NCBI GenBank assembly: GCA_021654635.1
Contig: AP025179.1
Span: 3,658,001-3,722,000, forward strand
Direction of reading: 5' to 3'
From: Mycobacterium kiyosense
GTDB taxonomy: Bacteria > Actinomycetota > Actinomycetes > Mycobacteriales > Mycobacteriaceae
DNA: 64,000 nucleotides
Shown here: in pieces, positions 33,243 through 42,984 of the stretch
Layout of the letters: each line of letters opens with the position of its first letter
How positions within the stretch are numbered: position 1 is the stretch's first letter
Notes under the pieces: generated by a model
What the model was told of the DNA's origin: nothing
Seen by the model: only the letters and a program-made list of their open reading frames with translations
The model's database searches: none
Position numbers and translations under genes: made by a program

Positions 33243-33976
33243 GGCTTGCTCCTAATCAGATTGCCGCGCATGGTGATTCGGTCACCGCGCATCCGGATGT
33301 ACTCCAGGTCGACCGGCCGGCCGTCGTCGAGGCTGGTGAGCCGCTCGAGCATGAGCAGCGGCGCCCCGTCGGGCACCTGCAGGGTGGCCGCCGAATGGGC
33401 GTCGGCGGGAATGGCTTCCAGCGCCAGCGTCGCCGAACCCAGAACCTGGCCGCTGACCTGCTCGATGAGCGCGAAGATGTCGTCGGTCTCCAGCCGATGC
33501 TTGAGTACCTCGGCGCCGATATCGGGCGCCAGGTAGGTCAGGTCGAGGCTGAGCGGCAGATTGCCCAGGAAACGCAACCGTTCGACGAACACCGCCTGCG
33601 CGCCGGGTTCCAGCCGCAGTCGGTGGGCCACCGACGGCGGGGCCACCACCGACATCGCGACGCGGACTTCGTTGCGCACTTCGCCGTCGTTCCTGAAGGT
33701 TTCCTTGAGCCCCAGCAGCGCATCCAGGCCGTGCGCGTACTTCCGTTGCGCGACATGGGTTCCCACTTTGGGTCCGCGTTCGATCAGCCCTTCGTTCTTC
33801 AGTACGCCGAGCGCCTCGCGAATGGTGTTGCGCGACACCAGGAATTCGGCGGCCAGTTCGCTCTCCGCCGGCAAGCCGTCGGCGTAGGCGCCGGCGTGGA
33901 TCTGCTGACGCAACACGTCGGCGGTGCGCCGGGCCCGGTCGGCCCGGGCTCCCTGGATCGGTACTGCTTCGGCCAC
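33239..33976 (-). CDS. GntR/HutC-family transcription regulator
   Basis: 245 aa. An N-terminal winged helix-turn-helix (ADVLRQQIHAGAYADG, LPAESELAAEFLVSRNTIREA, LGVLKNEGLIERGPKVGTHV) is joined to a C-terminal UTRA effector domain (about residues 95-240). Members usually repress catabolic operons until a small molecule binds the UTRA domain. It is the first gene of the ferredoxin-ABC transporter-flavoprotein operon and is coupled to the ferredoxin by ATGA, so it likely autoregulates the whole set. Confidence 0.9.
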   Translation of the reverse strand: MAEAVPIQGARADRARRTADVLRQQIHAGAYADGLPAESELAAEFLVSRNTIREALGVLKNEGLIERGPKVGTHVAQRKYAHGLDALLGLKETFRNDGEVRNEVRVAMSVVAPPSVAHRLRLEPGAQAVFVERLRFLGNLPLSLDLTYLAPDIGAEVLKHRLETDDIFALIEQVSGQVLGSATLALEAIPADAHSAATLQVPDGAPLLMLERLTSLDDGRPVDLEYIRMRGDRITMRGNLIRSKP

Positions 33977-34283
33977 GCCGTCACGCTAATGCAGGTCAGC
34001 GGCCCATTCTGGACACTCGGAGCGGGTCGGTGGCGGCACCGACCAATGCGCCAGGCCACGGTTCGGGCCGGTCGGCTGCGACCAGCGAAAACCGCGGATC
34101 AGTGGGCTATTGCGCCACCCGAGGCGTCCGCGGCAACTTCCGATCCCGGTGAGCGTAACGGCCGCGCGCCCGCGCGCAGGCGCGCCGACTGGGAATCACA
34201 CGACGCGACACGCCGCTGTGCCGTCGCCGGATTCCCGCTCGGCAGCCGCCGACGGCGAGGCGGACGGCCGAAGCAGCCCCGAC
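33977..34283. other. 307-bp intergenic region, promoter of the gntR operon
   Basis: The gap between the decarboxylase stop and the gntR start should contain the operon promoter and a GntR operator. I see no gene, no repeat and no convincing operator palindrome by eye. Confidence 0.35.
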
Positions 34284-37106
34284 TCAGTTCACCGGAACGG
34301 TGTGCTCGTTGGCCACCAGCGTCTGTTCGGCTCCGGTGGCCGGACCGGACCCGTTGCCGTTGCTACTGGCGCTGGTCACCGCGCTGCGCTTGGCCTCCAG
34401 CCGGGCCAGCGCCTCCTGGGTGAACACCGACAATCCCAGATCGTGGTTGTAGCCGTGGATTTCCTTCACGTCGAGCTGAGCCAGGAAGTAGATGATCTCC
34501 TTGGAGACCACCTGCCCCGGCACCAGCACCGGGAAACCCGGCGGGTAGGGCACCACAAACGTGGTGGACACCAACGTCTTTCCCTCGGCGAGCCGACGCC
34601 CGGCGGTACCGATCTGCACGTATTCACGGTCGGATTCCTCGTAGCCGGCGTAGAACGCCGAGCGGGTGTCGCCATAGCTGGTCGCCCCCTCCGGCCGGAA
34701 CGCGACGTCGAACTCGCTGAAGTCGGGCAGATGCGGCAGATCCTCGGTGATCTCCTCGACCCGGCGCTCGTGCAGCGCCCAGTCGGCGGTGCTGGCGGCC
34801 TTCTTCTCCCGGTCGAAGTCGATGGCCACCCGGCGCAACACGTCGAGCAGGTGATGCACGCTCGACCAGGTAACGCCGATGGTGAAGATCAGCAGCACGC
34901 TGTTGATCGACGTCTTGTTGATCTGGATACCGAACCGGTCCATCAGGATCTTCTCGCGGAAGTCGTAACCGTTCATTCCGGTGTTGCCCAGGAACAGCGT
35001 GACCCGGGTGGGATCCAGCACGAACTGGTCGGACCGCCAGGCCTCGTTCCACTCGTCCAGGGCGCCCTGCCGGACCTCCCGGTACGAGCTGACCGACGCC
35101 CGGTACTCCTGCGGAACCAGGTCGGATTCGTCGAGGATGCGGAACCACTTGCTGATCAACCGGTCTTTACGGACCCGGTGCCGGAACACCAGGGCCATGT
35201 CGTAGACCTGGCGGACCAGCTGGAACCCCTCGATGTCGACCTGGCGACGAGCCAGGTCAAGTGAGGCCAGCAGCTGCTGGTTCGGCGAGGTGGAGGTGTG
35301 CGTGAGGAACGCCTCGCCGAACGCGTCGCGGGCGCGAGCGTTGAAGTCCTGGTCGCGGACGTGGATCATCGACGCCTGCCGGAACGCCGACAGCGACTTG
35401 TGCGTGGAGTGCGTCGCATACACCCGCACCCGGGCCCGATCGGGATCCGGCAACAGCTTGCGATCGACCCACTCCGAGCGGGGCACTCCTTGCATCGAGG
35501 CCTGCCACTTGCGGTACTCCGCACGGTATTCCGGGGAGGCCAGGCGCTGCTCGAGGTGTTCGGCCGACACCATCGCCGTCCGCTGCCGGGCCCACGGCAC
35601 GGCGGTGGCGAACGCGTACCACGCCTCGTCCCACAGAAAGCAGATGTCCGGCTTGATCGCCAGCACCTCCTCCATCACCTGCCGCGGGTTGTAGACGACC
35701 CCGTCGAAGATGCAGTTGGTGAGCAGCAGCATCCGCACCTTGTCCAGCTGCCCGGCCTCCTCGAGGTCCAGCAGCGCCTTCTTGATGGTGCTCAGCGGCA
35801 CCGCTCCGTAGATGGCGAACTGCGGCAGCGGATAGGCGTCCAGATACAGCGGGTAGGCACCGGCCAGCACCAGGCCGTAGTGGTGTGACTTGTGGCAGTT
35901 GCGGTCGATCAGCACGATGTCGCCCGGGCGGGTCAGCGACTGCACCACGATCTTGTTGGCGGTGGAGGTCCCGTTGGTGACGAAGTAGGTGTGGTTGGCG
36001 TTCCAGGTGATCGCCGCCTTGTCCATCGCTTTCTTGATGTTGCCGTGCGGGTCGAGCAGTGAATCGAGCCCACCGGAGGTGGTGGACGTCTCGGCCATGA
36101 AGATGTTGCGGCCGTAGAACTCGCCCATGTCCTGCAGTGACTTGGAGTTGAAGATAGACGCGCCGCGCGCGACGGGCAGTGCGTGGAACTGACCGACCGG
36201 CGCGGCCGCGTAGGCCCGCAACGCATCGAAAAACGGTGTGGAGAACCGGTTTCGCAGACCGGCGATGACCGTGCTGTGCAAATCGGTGACGTCGTTGAGG
36301 CGGTAGAAGGTGCGGTCGTAGACGTCGGGTTCGTCCTCGTTGCCCGCCGCGATCGACTCGTCGGTCAGCAGGTACAGGTCGATGTGCGGACGCAGCTCGC
36401 GGATCCACTCGCCGCATTCGACCCAGTCGTGCGCGCGGTCGGACACCGGGACGTCGTCGTTGGCGCCCAGCAGCGTGTTCATCAGCGGCACCCGGTCACG
36501 CGAGCGCAGCGGCAGGTCGTGGCGGATGATCGCGGCCTGAATCTCGCCGTTGAGCGCCACCGCGGTGATCGCGTCTTCGACACTGGGAGCCACCAGAATC
36601 TCGAACTGGATGTCGTCGGCCGGGTTGCGCAACGCTCGCAGGCTCTCGGCCAGCGAGTCCGGCGAGTTGTGCGGCGAGTCGTCGGCCAGCAGCACCGTGT
36701 AGAACTGCTGCTGCTTGGCCTGCGCCACCAGCTCCTGGTCGGCCAGTGGTGCGGTGATGTCGAAAAGCGCAGTGCGGTCACCGTATTCGGACAGCAGCCG
36801 CACGGCCTGCGACACCTCCTCGGTGAGCCGCACCGTGGACAACATCTCCAGATGAGCGCGGAAGGTCGCCAGGTTCGCCGCCCCCGGATACAGCCAGTAC
36901 CGCTCGTAGGCGGCGATGCGGTCCATCAGCCGCTTCACCTTGGCCAGGTCGTGGGTCTTGTCCAAGCCCGCCAGGTCGACCTCGGCGAGATGACGGCAGG
37001 CGTCGTCGAGCAGGTTCCACGTGTCGATGCGCGTGTACGACGGGTTGGCCACCGCGGCCAGCGCGGAGACTCGAAGTCGTCGCTTGGGGGCGCTGTCTGG
37101 GTTCAT
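34284..37106 (-). CDS. PLP-dependent Orn/Lys/Arg decarboxylase (Rv2531c-like)
   Basis: 940 aa. A long N-terminal wing/response-regulator-like region (about residues 100-330) precedes the aminotransferase-fold catalytic domain with FVTNGTSTANKIVVQ, IDRNCHKSHHYG, WDEAWYAFA and the PLP-lysine motif THSTHKSLSAFRQ. The C-terminal domain includes VPYPPGFPVLVPGQVV. It should decarboxylate a basic amino acid to a polyamine; which one cannot be read from sequence. Closely matches M. tuberculosis Rv2531c except for the C-terminal 40 residues. The ATG at 37106 (MNPDSAPKRR) fits that start. Confidence 0.9.
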   Translation of the reverse strand: MNPDSAPKRRLRVSALAAVANPSYTRIDTWNLLDDACRHLAEVDLAGLDKTHDLAKVKRLMDRIAAYERYWLYPGAANLATFRAHLEMLSTVRLTEEVSQAVRLLSEYGDRTALFDITAPLADQELVAQAKQQQFYTVLLADDSPHNSPDSLAESLRALRNPADDIQFEILVAPSVEDAITAVALNGEIQAAIIRHDLPLRSRDRVPLMNTLLGANDDVPVSDRAHDWVECGEWIRELRPHIDLYLLTDESIAAGNEDEPDVYDRTFYRLNDVTDLHSTVIAGLRNRFSTPFFDALRAYAAAPVGQFHALPVARGASIFNSKSLQDMGEFYGRNIFMAETSTTSGGLDSLLDPHGNIKKAMDKAAITWNANHTYFVTNGTSTANKIVVQSLTRPGDIVLIDRNCHKSHHYGLVLAGAYPLYLDAYPLPQFAIYGAVPLSTIKKALLDLEEAGQLDKVRMLLLTNCIFDGVVYNPRQVMEEVLAIKPDICFLWDEAWYAFATAVPWARQRTAMVSAEHLEQRLASPEYRAEYRKWQASMQGVPRSEWVDRKLLPDPDRARVRVYATHSTHKSLSAFRQASMIHVRDQDFNARARDAFGEAFLTHTSTSPNQQLLASLDLARRQVDIEGFQLVRQVYDMALVFRHRVRKDRLISKWFRILDESDLVPQEYRASVSSYREVRQGALDEWNEAWRSDQFVLDPTRVTLFLGNTGMNGYDFREKILMDRFGIQINKTSINSVLLIFTIGVTWSSVHHLLDVLRRVAIDFDREKKAASTADWALHERRVEEITEDLPHLPDFSEFDVAFRPEGATSYGDTRSAFYAGYEESDREYVQIGTAGRRLAEGKTLVSTTFVVPYPPGFPVLVPGQVVSKEIIYFLAQLDVKEIHGYNHDLGLSVFTQEALARLEAKRSAVTSASSNGNGSGPATGAEQTLVANEHTVPVN

Positions 37107-37228
37107 TTCGTCACCTGTCTTCCGCCAGCGGTTGCAGCTGATCCCATGCCACAGTAGAGGTCGGCGGGGCGGGATCGGAACCGTTCGGCACCGGTTGGCA
37201 AGCGACATCTGCCGCCGGGGCGGCGATT

Positions 37229-37660
37229 TCAGGCCGGGAGTTCGGCCTCATGCACGCCATACGGAACGGCGGCGAGCAGGGTGACAGTCAACTGTTCACC
37301 GCTGGGCAAGCGGTAAGTCCGCTGCTCGTCAGGTGCTGCGCCCACGATCGCGGCACCCAACGGAGACCGGGTCGAGTAGACCTCGATGTCGCCGTGCTCG
37401 GCGCCGCGCACCCCCAGCAGGAACGTCTCGACGTCACCGCTGTCCTCGAAGCGGACGGTCACCACCATGCCCGGTTCGGCAATGCCGTCGTCGGGTGGGT
37501 CGTCACCGGCGACGGTGGTGAGCATGAGGTCGTGGATCCGCTGGATCTGCAGTTGCGCGTCGTCGGGATCGGGGCCCGACGCCGACTGTTTGCGCAACGA
37601 GGACAGTCGCTGCTGCAGCCGTTCGTACGCCTGCCTGGAAATCCATGCCCGCCCGGTCAT
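37229..37660 (-). CDS. GreA/GreB-family transcription factor-like protein (Rv3788-like)
   Basis: 143 aa. An N-terminal helical hairpin (ISRQAYERLQQRLSSLRKQ) is followed by a Gre C-terminal domain (TRSPLGAAIVGAAPDEQRTYRLPSGEQLTVTLLAAVPYG). Gre factors reach into the RNA polymerase secondary channel. This one resembles the mycobacterial Gre-like protein that lacks true cleavage-factor function and may inhibit transcription. The typical acidic pair at the coiled-coil tip is not obvious. It lies between the decarboxylase and the broken dehydrogenase. Confidence 0.75.
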   Translation of the reverse strand: MTGRAWISRQAYERLQQRLSSLRKQSASGPDPDDAQLQIQRIHDLMLTTVAGDDPPDDGIAEPGMVVTVRFEDSGDVETFLLGVRGAEHGDIEVYSTRSPLGAAIVGAAPDEQRTYRLPSGEQLTVTLLAAVPYGVHEAELPA

Positions 37661-37700
37661 TGGCTGCTCCTCACTTCAGATTCGTTGGTTGCCAGGGGTT

Positions 37701-37741
37701 GTCGTCAGGGACGGGCCCGACGGGCAACCGTCCCTGACGAC
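37701..37741 (-). terminator. Hairpin behind the dehydrogenase gene
   Basis: GTCGTCAGGGACGG (37701-37714) and CCGTCCCTGACGAC (37728-37741) form a perfect 14-bp stem with a 13-nt loop, 25 bp beyond the dehydrogenase stop. There is no T-run, as is common for mycobacterial terminators. Confidence 0.7.
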
Positions 37742-37766
37742 TCGACGGCCGGTGCCGGCCAAGTTT

Positions 37767-38789
37767 CTAGCGGCCCACCTTGCGCAGCGGGTCGAATTCG
37801 CGAAGTTCCTGCGGTTGTTTGCCGGTGGTGATCTGCTCGGCCAGCAGCCGGCCGGTGACCGGTCCGTGCGCGAATCCCCACATGCCGTGCCCGCCGGCCA
37901 CATAGACGCCCGGCCCGACCTCGCCGATCACCGGCCGGCCGTCCGGGGTGACCGGGCGGGCCCCCACCCAGAGGTCGCTGCGTTCCTCCCAGCGCACGCC
38001 GTCCAGCAACGGGCGCACCGAGGCGACGATCGCGTCCACGCGTTCGGGCCGGCCGGCTTCGTGCGGGCCGCGGAATTCCATGGTCCCTGCCACGCGCAGC
38101 TGCCCGCGGTACGGCGTGCAGGCCACCCGCGCGTCGGGCAGGTAGATAGGACCGGGGATCGGCCGGTCGACCGGCACGGTGAACGAGTAGCCGCGCCCGG
38201 CCCGCACCGGCACCCGCATCCGGCGGCCGGCCAGCCGCGACAGCAGCGCGCCGGTGGCCAGCACGACGACGTCCGCCTCGAGTGCGAGGCCTCTGCTCGG
38301 CAGCACCGCGACACCGGTGCGCGACGTGCCGATGCCGTCGATGTGCAGCCTGCGGGTGGTCGCACCCCGCTCGATCACCGAACGGCACAGCGCCTCGACG
38401 AACCGGCCCGGGTCGACGAAGCGCTGCCCGTTGACGTTGAGCCCGGCAGTGACCGCGTCCGCCGCCAGCGGCACCTGCTCGCGCAGTTCGGCTCCCGCCA
38501 GGGAAGTGACATCGATTGTCTGCCCGGCGTTTTCGAGTTCGCGTAGCTCGGTCAGCAGGTGCTGCGCCCGCGCGGCGGTGCGGAAGACCGCGGTCACCGG
38601 CGCGTCGGTGACCGGCACGTCGACGCCGTTGCCGACGAGCACCTCGAACGCCTCGATGCATTCTTCGTTCAGCGGCACGTTGGCCCGCAGGGCGCGCATC
38701 CGCGGCGCACGCCGGCAGTCGGCCGCGAACTGCAGCAAGAACTTCGCCAGCCTGGGATCCGGTCGGGTCGGAAGATGCAGCGGCGCAAG
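37767..38789 (-). pseudogene. C-terminal part of interrupted DadA-like D-amino-acid dehydrogenase
   Basis: FAD-dependent amine oxidase of the DadA/DAO family. The part visible here starts in the middle (LAPLHLPTRPDPRLAKFLLQ) and runs to the natural end with the FAD-binding GVYVAGGHGMWGFAHGP. The N-terminal Rossmann motif is missing; it lies at 44258-44512. Joining the two parts at the duplicated 9-bp CGGCGCAAG gives an uninterrupted protein of about 422 aa. A leaky ORF from an ATG at 38825 inside the inserted DNA could still be translated, but it cannot bind FAD normally. Confidence 0.88.
38781..38789. repeat. Target-site duplication, left copy
   Basis: CGGCGCAAG occurs here and again at 44258-44266, exactly at the two ends of the inserted DNA. 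Nine base pairs fits the 8-9-bp duplications of IS256-family elements. Confidence 0.85.
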
Positions 38790-38836
38790 GGTGATGTCCC
38801 AGGAGCGGTGTAAAAGGGGCGTCACGTAGGCTCCCT
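38790..38836 (+). repeat. Left terminal inverted repeat
   Basis: Begins GGTGATGTCCC and contains GCGGTGTAAAAGG and AGGCTCCCT. It aligns, with small gaps, to the reverse complement of the right end (44212-44257). Confidence 0.65.
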
Positions 38837-39148
38837 GTTTTGCGTTGGTGATTTTATGCGATCGCTGACGAATTGGATGCCGCCACGGCGAGCATGTCTT
38901 GGTCTTACTTAGATCGCCTCAGTAACCACTGACGCTTCGGTTTCCGGATGCCGGTCCGAATCCGTTTGCAGCAGTTAAGTCCCGTCGGTGGCAAGTCGAC
39001 CGTTGTGTGTCAAACAGACCGTGCATCGATCACCCCGGCGCGATGGAAGGAATCACCGGAATCATCGGGGTTTTGGCCTATATTGCTGCTGATGGCTCGT
39101 GAATAGATACTCGATCGGACCGCCCACTCCTCGAACGGGAGGACATCT
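38837..39148. other. Non-coding left arm of the element
   Basis: About 310 bp between the left inverted repeat and the first decayed gene. No gene is recognisable. It probably held the promoter of the cassette; GGGAGGACATC directly before the TTG at 39149 is a good ribosome-binding site. Confidence 0.4.
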
Positions 39149-40510
39149 TTGACCACGACCGTGCCCCAAGGCCGTCAACTGCACCTCGCTGGGTTTTTCT
39201 CGGCTGGCAACGTGACCCACGCCCAGGGTGCGTGGCGTCACGTGGGCGCTACGAATGGCTTTCTCAGCGGTGAGTATTACAAGCGGATCGCTCAGACGTT
39301 GGAACATAGGAAGTTCGTTTTGACTGTTTTTTGCCGGACGGTTTGGCGATCGAACAGTTACGGTGGGATCTTCAGATGACCGGCGTCGGCCTGGGCAATC
39401 AGAGCGTCATATGGGCAAACCAGTGTTGTTGCAACAATGGCCGCGGCGACCGACAGATTGGGTTTGGGCGCGACGGTTTCCACGACGTACTACCCGCCCT
39501 ACCACGTCGCGCGGATCTTCCGCGACGCTGGACCATCTGTCCGGATGGCCGGGTGTCCTGGAATAATGGTGACGTCGCTTAACGGCTCAGGCGCGCAATT
39601 TCAGGGTCGACAAGCACCTAGAACTACACGATATCAGCGACCGTGCCGACGGTTCTTGGGAGTGGTGAAGCTGGCGGAACTCCTGGGGCGGCGTGCTCTG
39701 CTGTTGGACAAGGCGGGCGGGCGGTTTGCCGACCCGAAAAGGTCCAATACGTTGCACCAGAGGCAAATGGTTTGTCAGTTCGCGGCCCCGTTGCAAGGTC
39801 CACAGGTCACCGCAGGGCGAGCCGGTTATCTCCTGCAGGCGGGATTGTCACCGCGCGGTCGGCGCTTCGCCGGGCGGTGGGCCGAAGCGGTGTTTAGTAT
39901 CTCGCCGAATCTGGACATCATGCGTGCGACCTATATGGGACCTCAGATGTGGCGCCGCTGGCCTGATCCGGACCAGACCCGAGGTTTTCGTGATCATGCC
40001 GGTCCTCGGAGAGACTGCGGCCATCGCCCGAGACCGGCTGGAATACATCAACTCGCTGGTGCATCCTGAGGTCGGTCTGTCGACCCTGTCGAGTCATAGC
40101 GGGATTGATCTCTCGGCGTATCCGTTGGACACCAAGTACGCCGATATCGTGGCCGACCTTGGTGACCGGCAACGTGCCGTCCATGTTGCCAGATGTTTTT
40201 CCGCGACCGCTGGCAGCGGCGACTTGTCGCTCAGCGCGGGGGCTACAGGACGGCGTTGCAGGATAACGTCGGGTTCGTACCGCGGTGGGCGAACAGCCAG
40301 GCATCACCGAGCAACTCGTCCAGCCATTTCGAGGCTGGTGCCGCCAGACAGTTCATCATCTCTGCGGCCTACCTATCTGTAAACGTCTGACGGGTTCGTT
40401 GATCAAGGTGGTGCCGTTGCTGCAGGGAGCGCGGGTGTTTCCGCACCGAGTACAGAGAACTGCGCGAGCATCTCAGGGTTGAGCCGCCCCACCGGTGGGA
40501 GCGTGCAATG
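39149..40510 (+). pseudogene. Decayed NtaA/DszA-like flavin-dependent monooxygenase (LLM class)
   Basis: Family segments are readable in successive frames: [20 protein letters not shown] and [11 protein letters not shown] at the start, then MAAATDRLGLGATVSTTYYP and PYHVARIF, then QAGLSPRGRRFAGRWAEAVF, FVIMPVLGETAAIARDRLEY and SHSGIDLSAYPLDTKYADIV, and FRTEYRELREHLRVEPPHRW near the end. This order is that of reduced-flavin monooxygenases such as nitrilotriacetate or dibenzothiophene-sulfone monooxygenase. At least six frameshifts destroy it. The end seems to have overlapped the next gene as ATGA near 40508. Confidence 0.75.
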
Positions 40511-41521
40511 ACCACGACTCGGTCAGCGTGATGTCCTGGCCTACAGTAACTGCGGTTCCCAATGCGCTGCTGACGCCTTGGAAGCGGGTTTGTTGTTGGC
40601 GCAGGAGGGTATCGCCCTGGAGGGTGAGCGGCGCCCAGGGCGCTTTACACTGCCTGCAGCCATCCCGCCTACACCAGGTTCGGTGGGAGATCCGCCGTTA
40701 GTCAGCGAGGGCTGCGGGCACCGGGGGCGTACCACGCCACTGCTGGGCGTCACCCAGCTGCTGGGGCCTCAGGGCTTTTACGTGTGCGGACAGTCGGGTG
40801 CGGTACGCCCGCCGAAGTTGGCGGGCCGCAGATCGGGGTCTCGGCGGCGGCGATTCGCATCTTGCGCCGCGAGCTGGGTGACTATCGCCAGCTCGACCCG
40901 TGGCGGCAGACATTGATCGCCCTGGGCACCTGGGAGGCTCGGGGCCTGCTGTCCACGCTGGAGCGCGGCGGTGTGAAACTGGGCGATGTCGACCTGGTCG
41001 CCATCGAGACTCCAACGTGGATCTGCCCGCGGACCGGTTGAAGCGCCGCCACCAGCGTCAAGACCGATCTGTTCCCGCGGTGGCCCACCACCAAAAGCGG
41101 CGTCTAGACGCTGGCACAGTCGACGCTGTTGACTGGTTGCCGTGGGCTGCCGGGCACTGGAAGATCTCTACGGCGCTCGTGTACTGGCCGACCTCAGCGG
41201 CGACCAACGCAACCTATACGCCAGCGTCTGGACGGTCAGCGCGCAACTGGTCGAGACCCACCCCGATCTGGTGCAGCGGCTCGTCGACGCCGCGGTGCGC
41301 GCTGGCCAGTGGTCCCGTCACCACCACGACGGGTGGTGACAATCATGCCACTCCAACCTCGGCGTGGCGCCCGCGGCGATCGACCGGATTCGGCTGACGC
41401 TGTAAAGGCACCACAGCGCCGCACGCCTGGACGAATCCGCCATCAGCCTGCTGGACCAGACACAGCGGTTCCTCCCTCGACAACGACCTGATCGAGTCGC
41501 CCGGTCGATCTTGAGCAATAA
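40508..41521 (+). pseudogene. Decayed SsuA-like ABC substrate-binding protein
   Basis: Readable pieces: LAYSNC and NALL near the start, PPLVSEG, LLGVTQLLGPQGFYV, GVSAAAIRILRRELGDYRQL, DPWRQTLIALGTWEARGLL, LERGGVKLGDVDLVAIETP, then DLSGDQRNLYASVWTVSAQL, VETHPDLVQRLVDAAVRAGQ and RLDESAISLL before a TAA at 41519. These fit a sulfonate/nitrate-type binding protein. Multiple frameshifts and stops. No matching permease or ATPase is present in the element. Confidence 0.65.
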
Positions 41522-41559
41522 GGCCGCACCGGGTTTCTTAGCCGCAAGCTGGGCTAGCC

Positions 41560-42600
41560 GATCGACGCAGGAAACCGGATTCGCGGCCACTGACGACCAA
41601 CACTGCGAAGCGGCCAGCCGACCTCGCCGACCCCAGCCCGTTGCCCGTAGCGTGATCCTGGCCCGGACATGGCCAGGACAGCCTCATCGAGCGCGACCGT
41701 GTAACGGATCCGGGCACGCGAGAACGCGAGGACCTGCGCGCCAGCGGCCTTCTGTCGCTGGCAGTTCCTGGCCGTTCGGGGATGGGGGTGCTGACTGGCC
41801 CACCATCTTCCCGAGTGATCCACCGAGATCGCCAAAGTAGACGGCTCCTTGGGTCATCTGTTCAGGTACCACACCATTATTACTTCGTTCATCGACTCTT
41901 GGGGTCAGAGCGAACAGACGGAGCACGTCTACCGCCGGGTAACAGCACAACTGGTGGGCCGGCAGCATCCAGCGAACAACAGCCACGTGCTGGACTGGAA
42001 GGTCGTGCCACCCCACGAAGACGAAGCTGCACCGGTTTAGGGGCATAAACGCTTCACCAGCGGCGCCACGGATTCCAGACCTGCTGCTCGTCTTTGGGTA
42101 GTTCAAGACGCGTCGGCGACGCAGCGGGGATCGTCATCACGCGGTGATCCCGACCGACCGAGCCAGCGTCACAGTCAACGACGACTGGGGCGCCCTGGGC
42201 ATGCGTCGCACCGACAACAGTGGCACCGTGGGTTTTCACGACGTTGAGAGGTGCTTGCGCTGGCGAGTTCTCAGGGGCCCCAACGCCATCATCAATGACT
42301 TCTTCCAGTTCCCAGCCTTAACCTATTCCCGGGCCACTGGTTGACTGAACTTCGCCAACGTCTACCTTGGGATCGCGCAGGGGCGCTCGACGCCGCGCAT
42401 TCACCGCCGAACCCAAGCCGCCCGTGGACGCCAGCCGGTGTCACCCGGGCCAGTCGAGGATCCCGTCGTGCGCGCCTGCAGCGAAATGCCGTTGTGCCTA
42501 CTAAGGCGCGGACATGCGCCGCTGAGATGTCGCGCGACTATTTTAAACCGTCTAGGACCGAGATAACAACTGACCGCCGAGGATCGCGGTGACTCATAGT
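41560..42600 (+). pseudogene. Decayed DszC/SfnB-like acyl-CoA-dehydrogenase-fold flavoprotein
   Basis: Readable pieces: GQDSLIERDRV, DLRASGLLSLAVP, SLGHLFRYHTIITSFIDSWG, TEHVYRRVTAQ, NNSHVLDWKVV, RFTSGATDS, VIPTDRASVTVNDDWGALGM, VGFHDVE, GPNAIINDFFQFP, LNFANVYLGIAQGALDAA and SRPWTPAGVTRAS. The family uses reduced FMN to oxygenate sulfur compounds (dibenzothiophene, dimethyl sulfone) or acts as desulfurisation partner. Many frameshifts. Exact limits are uncertain. Confidence 0.65.
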
Positions 42601-42984
42601 CCGCGTGTCCGGCGTTAAGGCGTTGACCTCACGGGTCGCCCTCGACATCACCAGCCCAACATCTTCCAGGTCATCGGAATTACGGCTTTTACACCCAGTA
42701 CGGATTCGACCGATTCTGGAGAAGCATCGCACCATACCTGCGTGAGATCCTCCACAGATCGCCGAGAGTCGGCAGCCATACTCAACAGCCGCTACGGTGA
42801 CTGCATCTAGCCACGTTCGTGAGGAGAAGGCTCGCTCCACCTGAAACGAATAGTCCCAGCCTGTGACAATCGATTCTATGCAGTGGCATTGAATCGGTTG
42901 GCGTGCATGATTTCGGCGTGACCCGAATTCCGTTGCGGGAGTTCGGAAAGTGGTCATGCGGCGACCTGCGCAGGTTGGCCAGCG
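42601..42984. other. Unassigned part of the element
   Basis: About 385 bp between the decayed flavoprotein gene and the transposase remnant. I recognise no gene in either strand; short open frames lack family features. Confidence 0.4.

Noticed and set aside
40193..42592. Several short open frames inside the element as separate small genes
   Set aside because: They are pieces of three larger decayed genes whose family motifs continue from one frame to the next.
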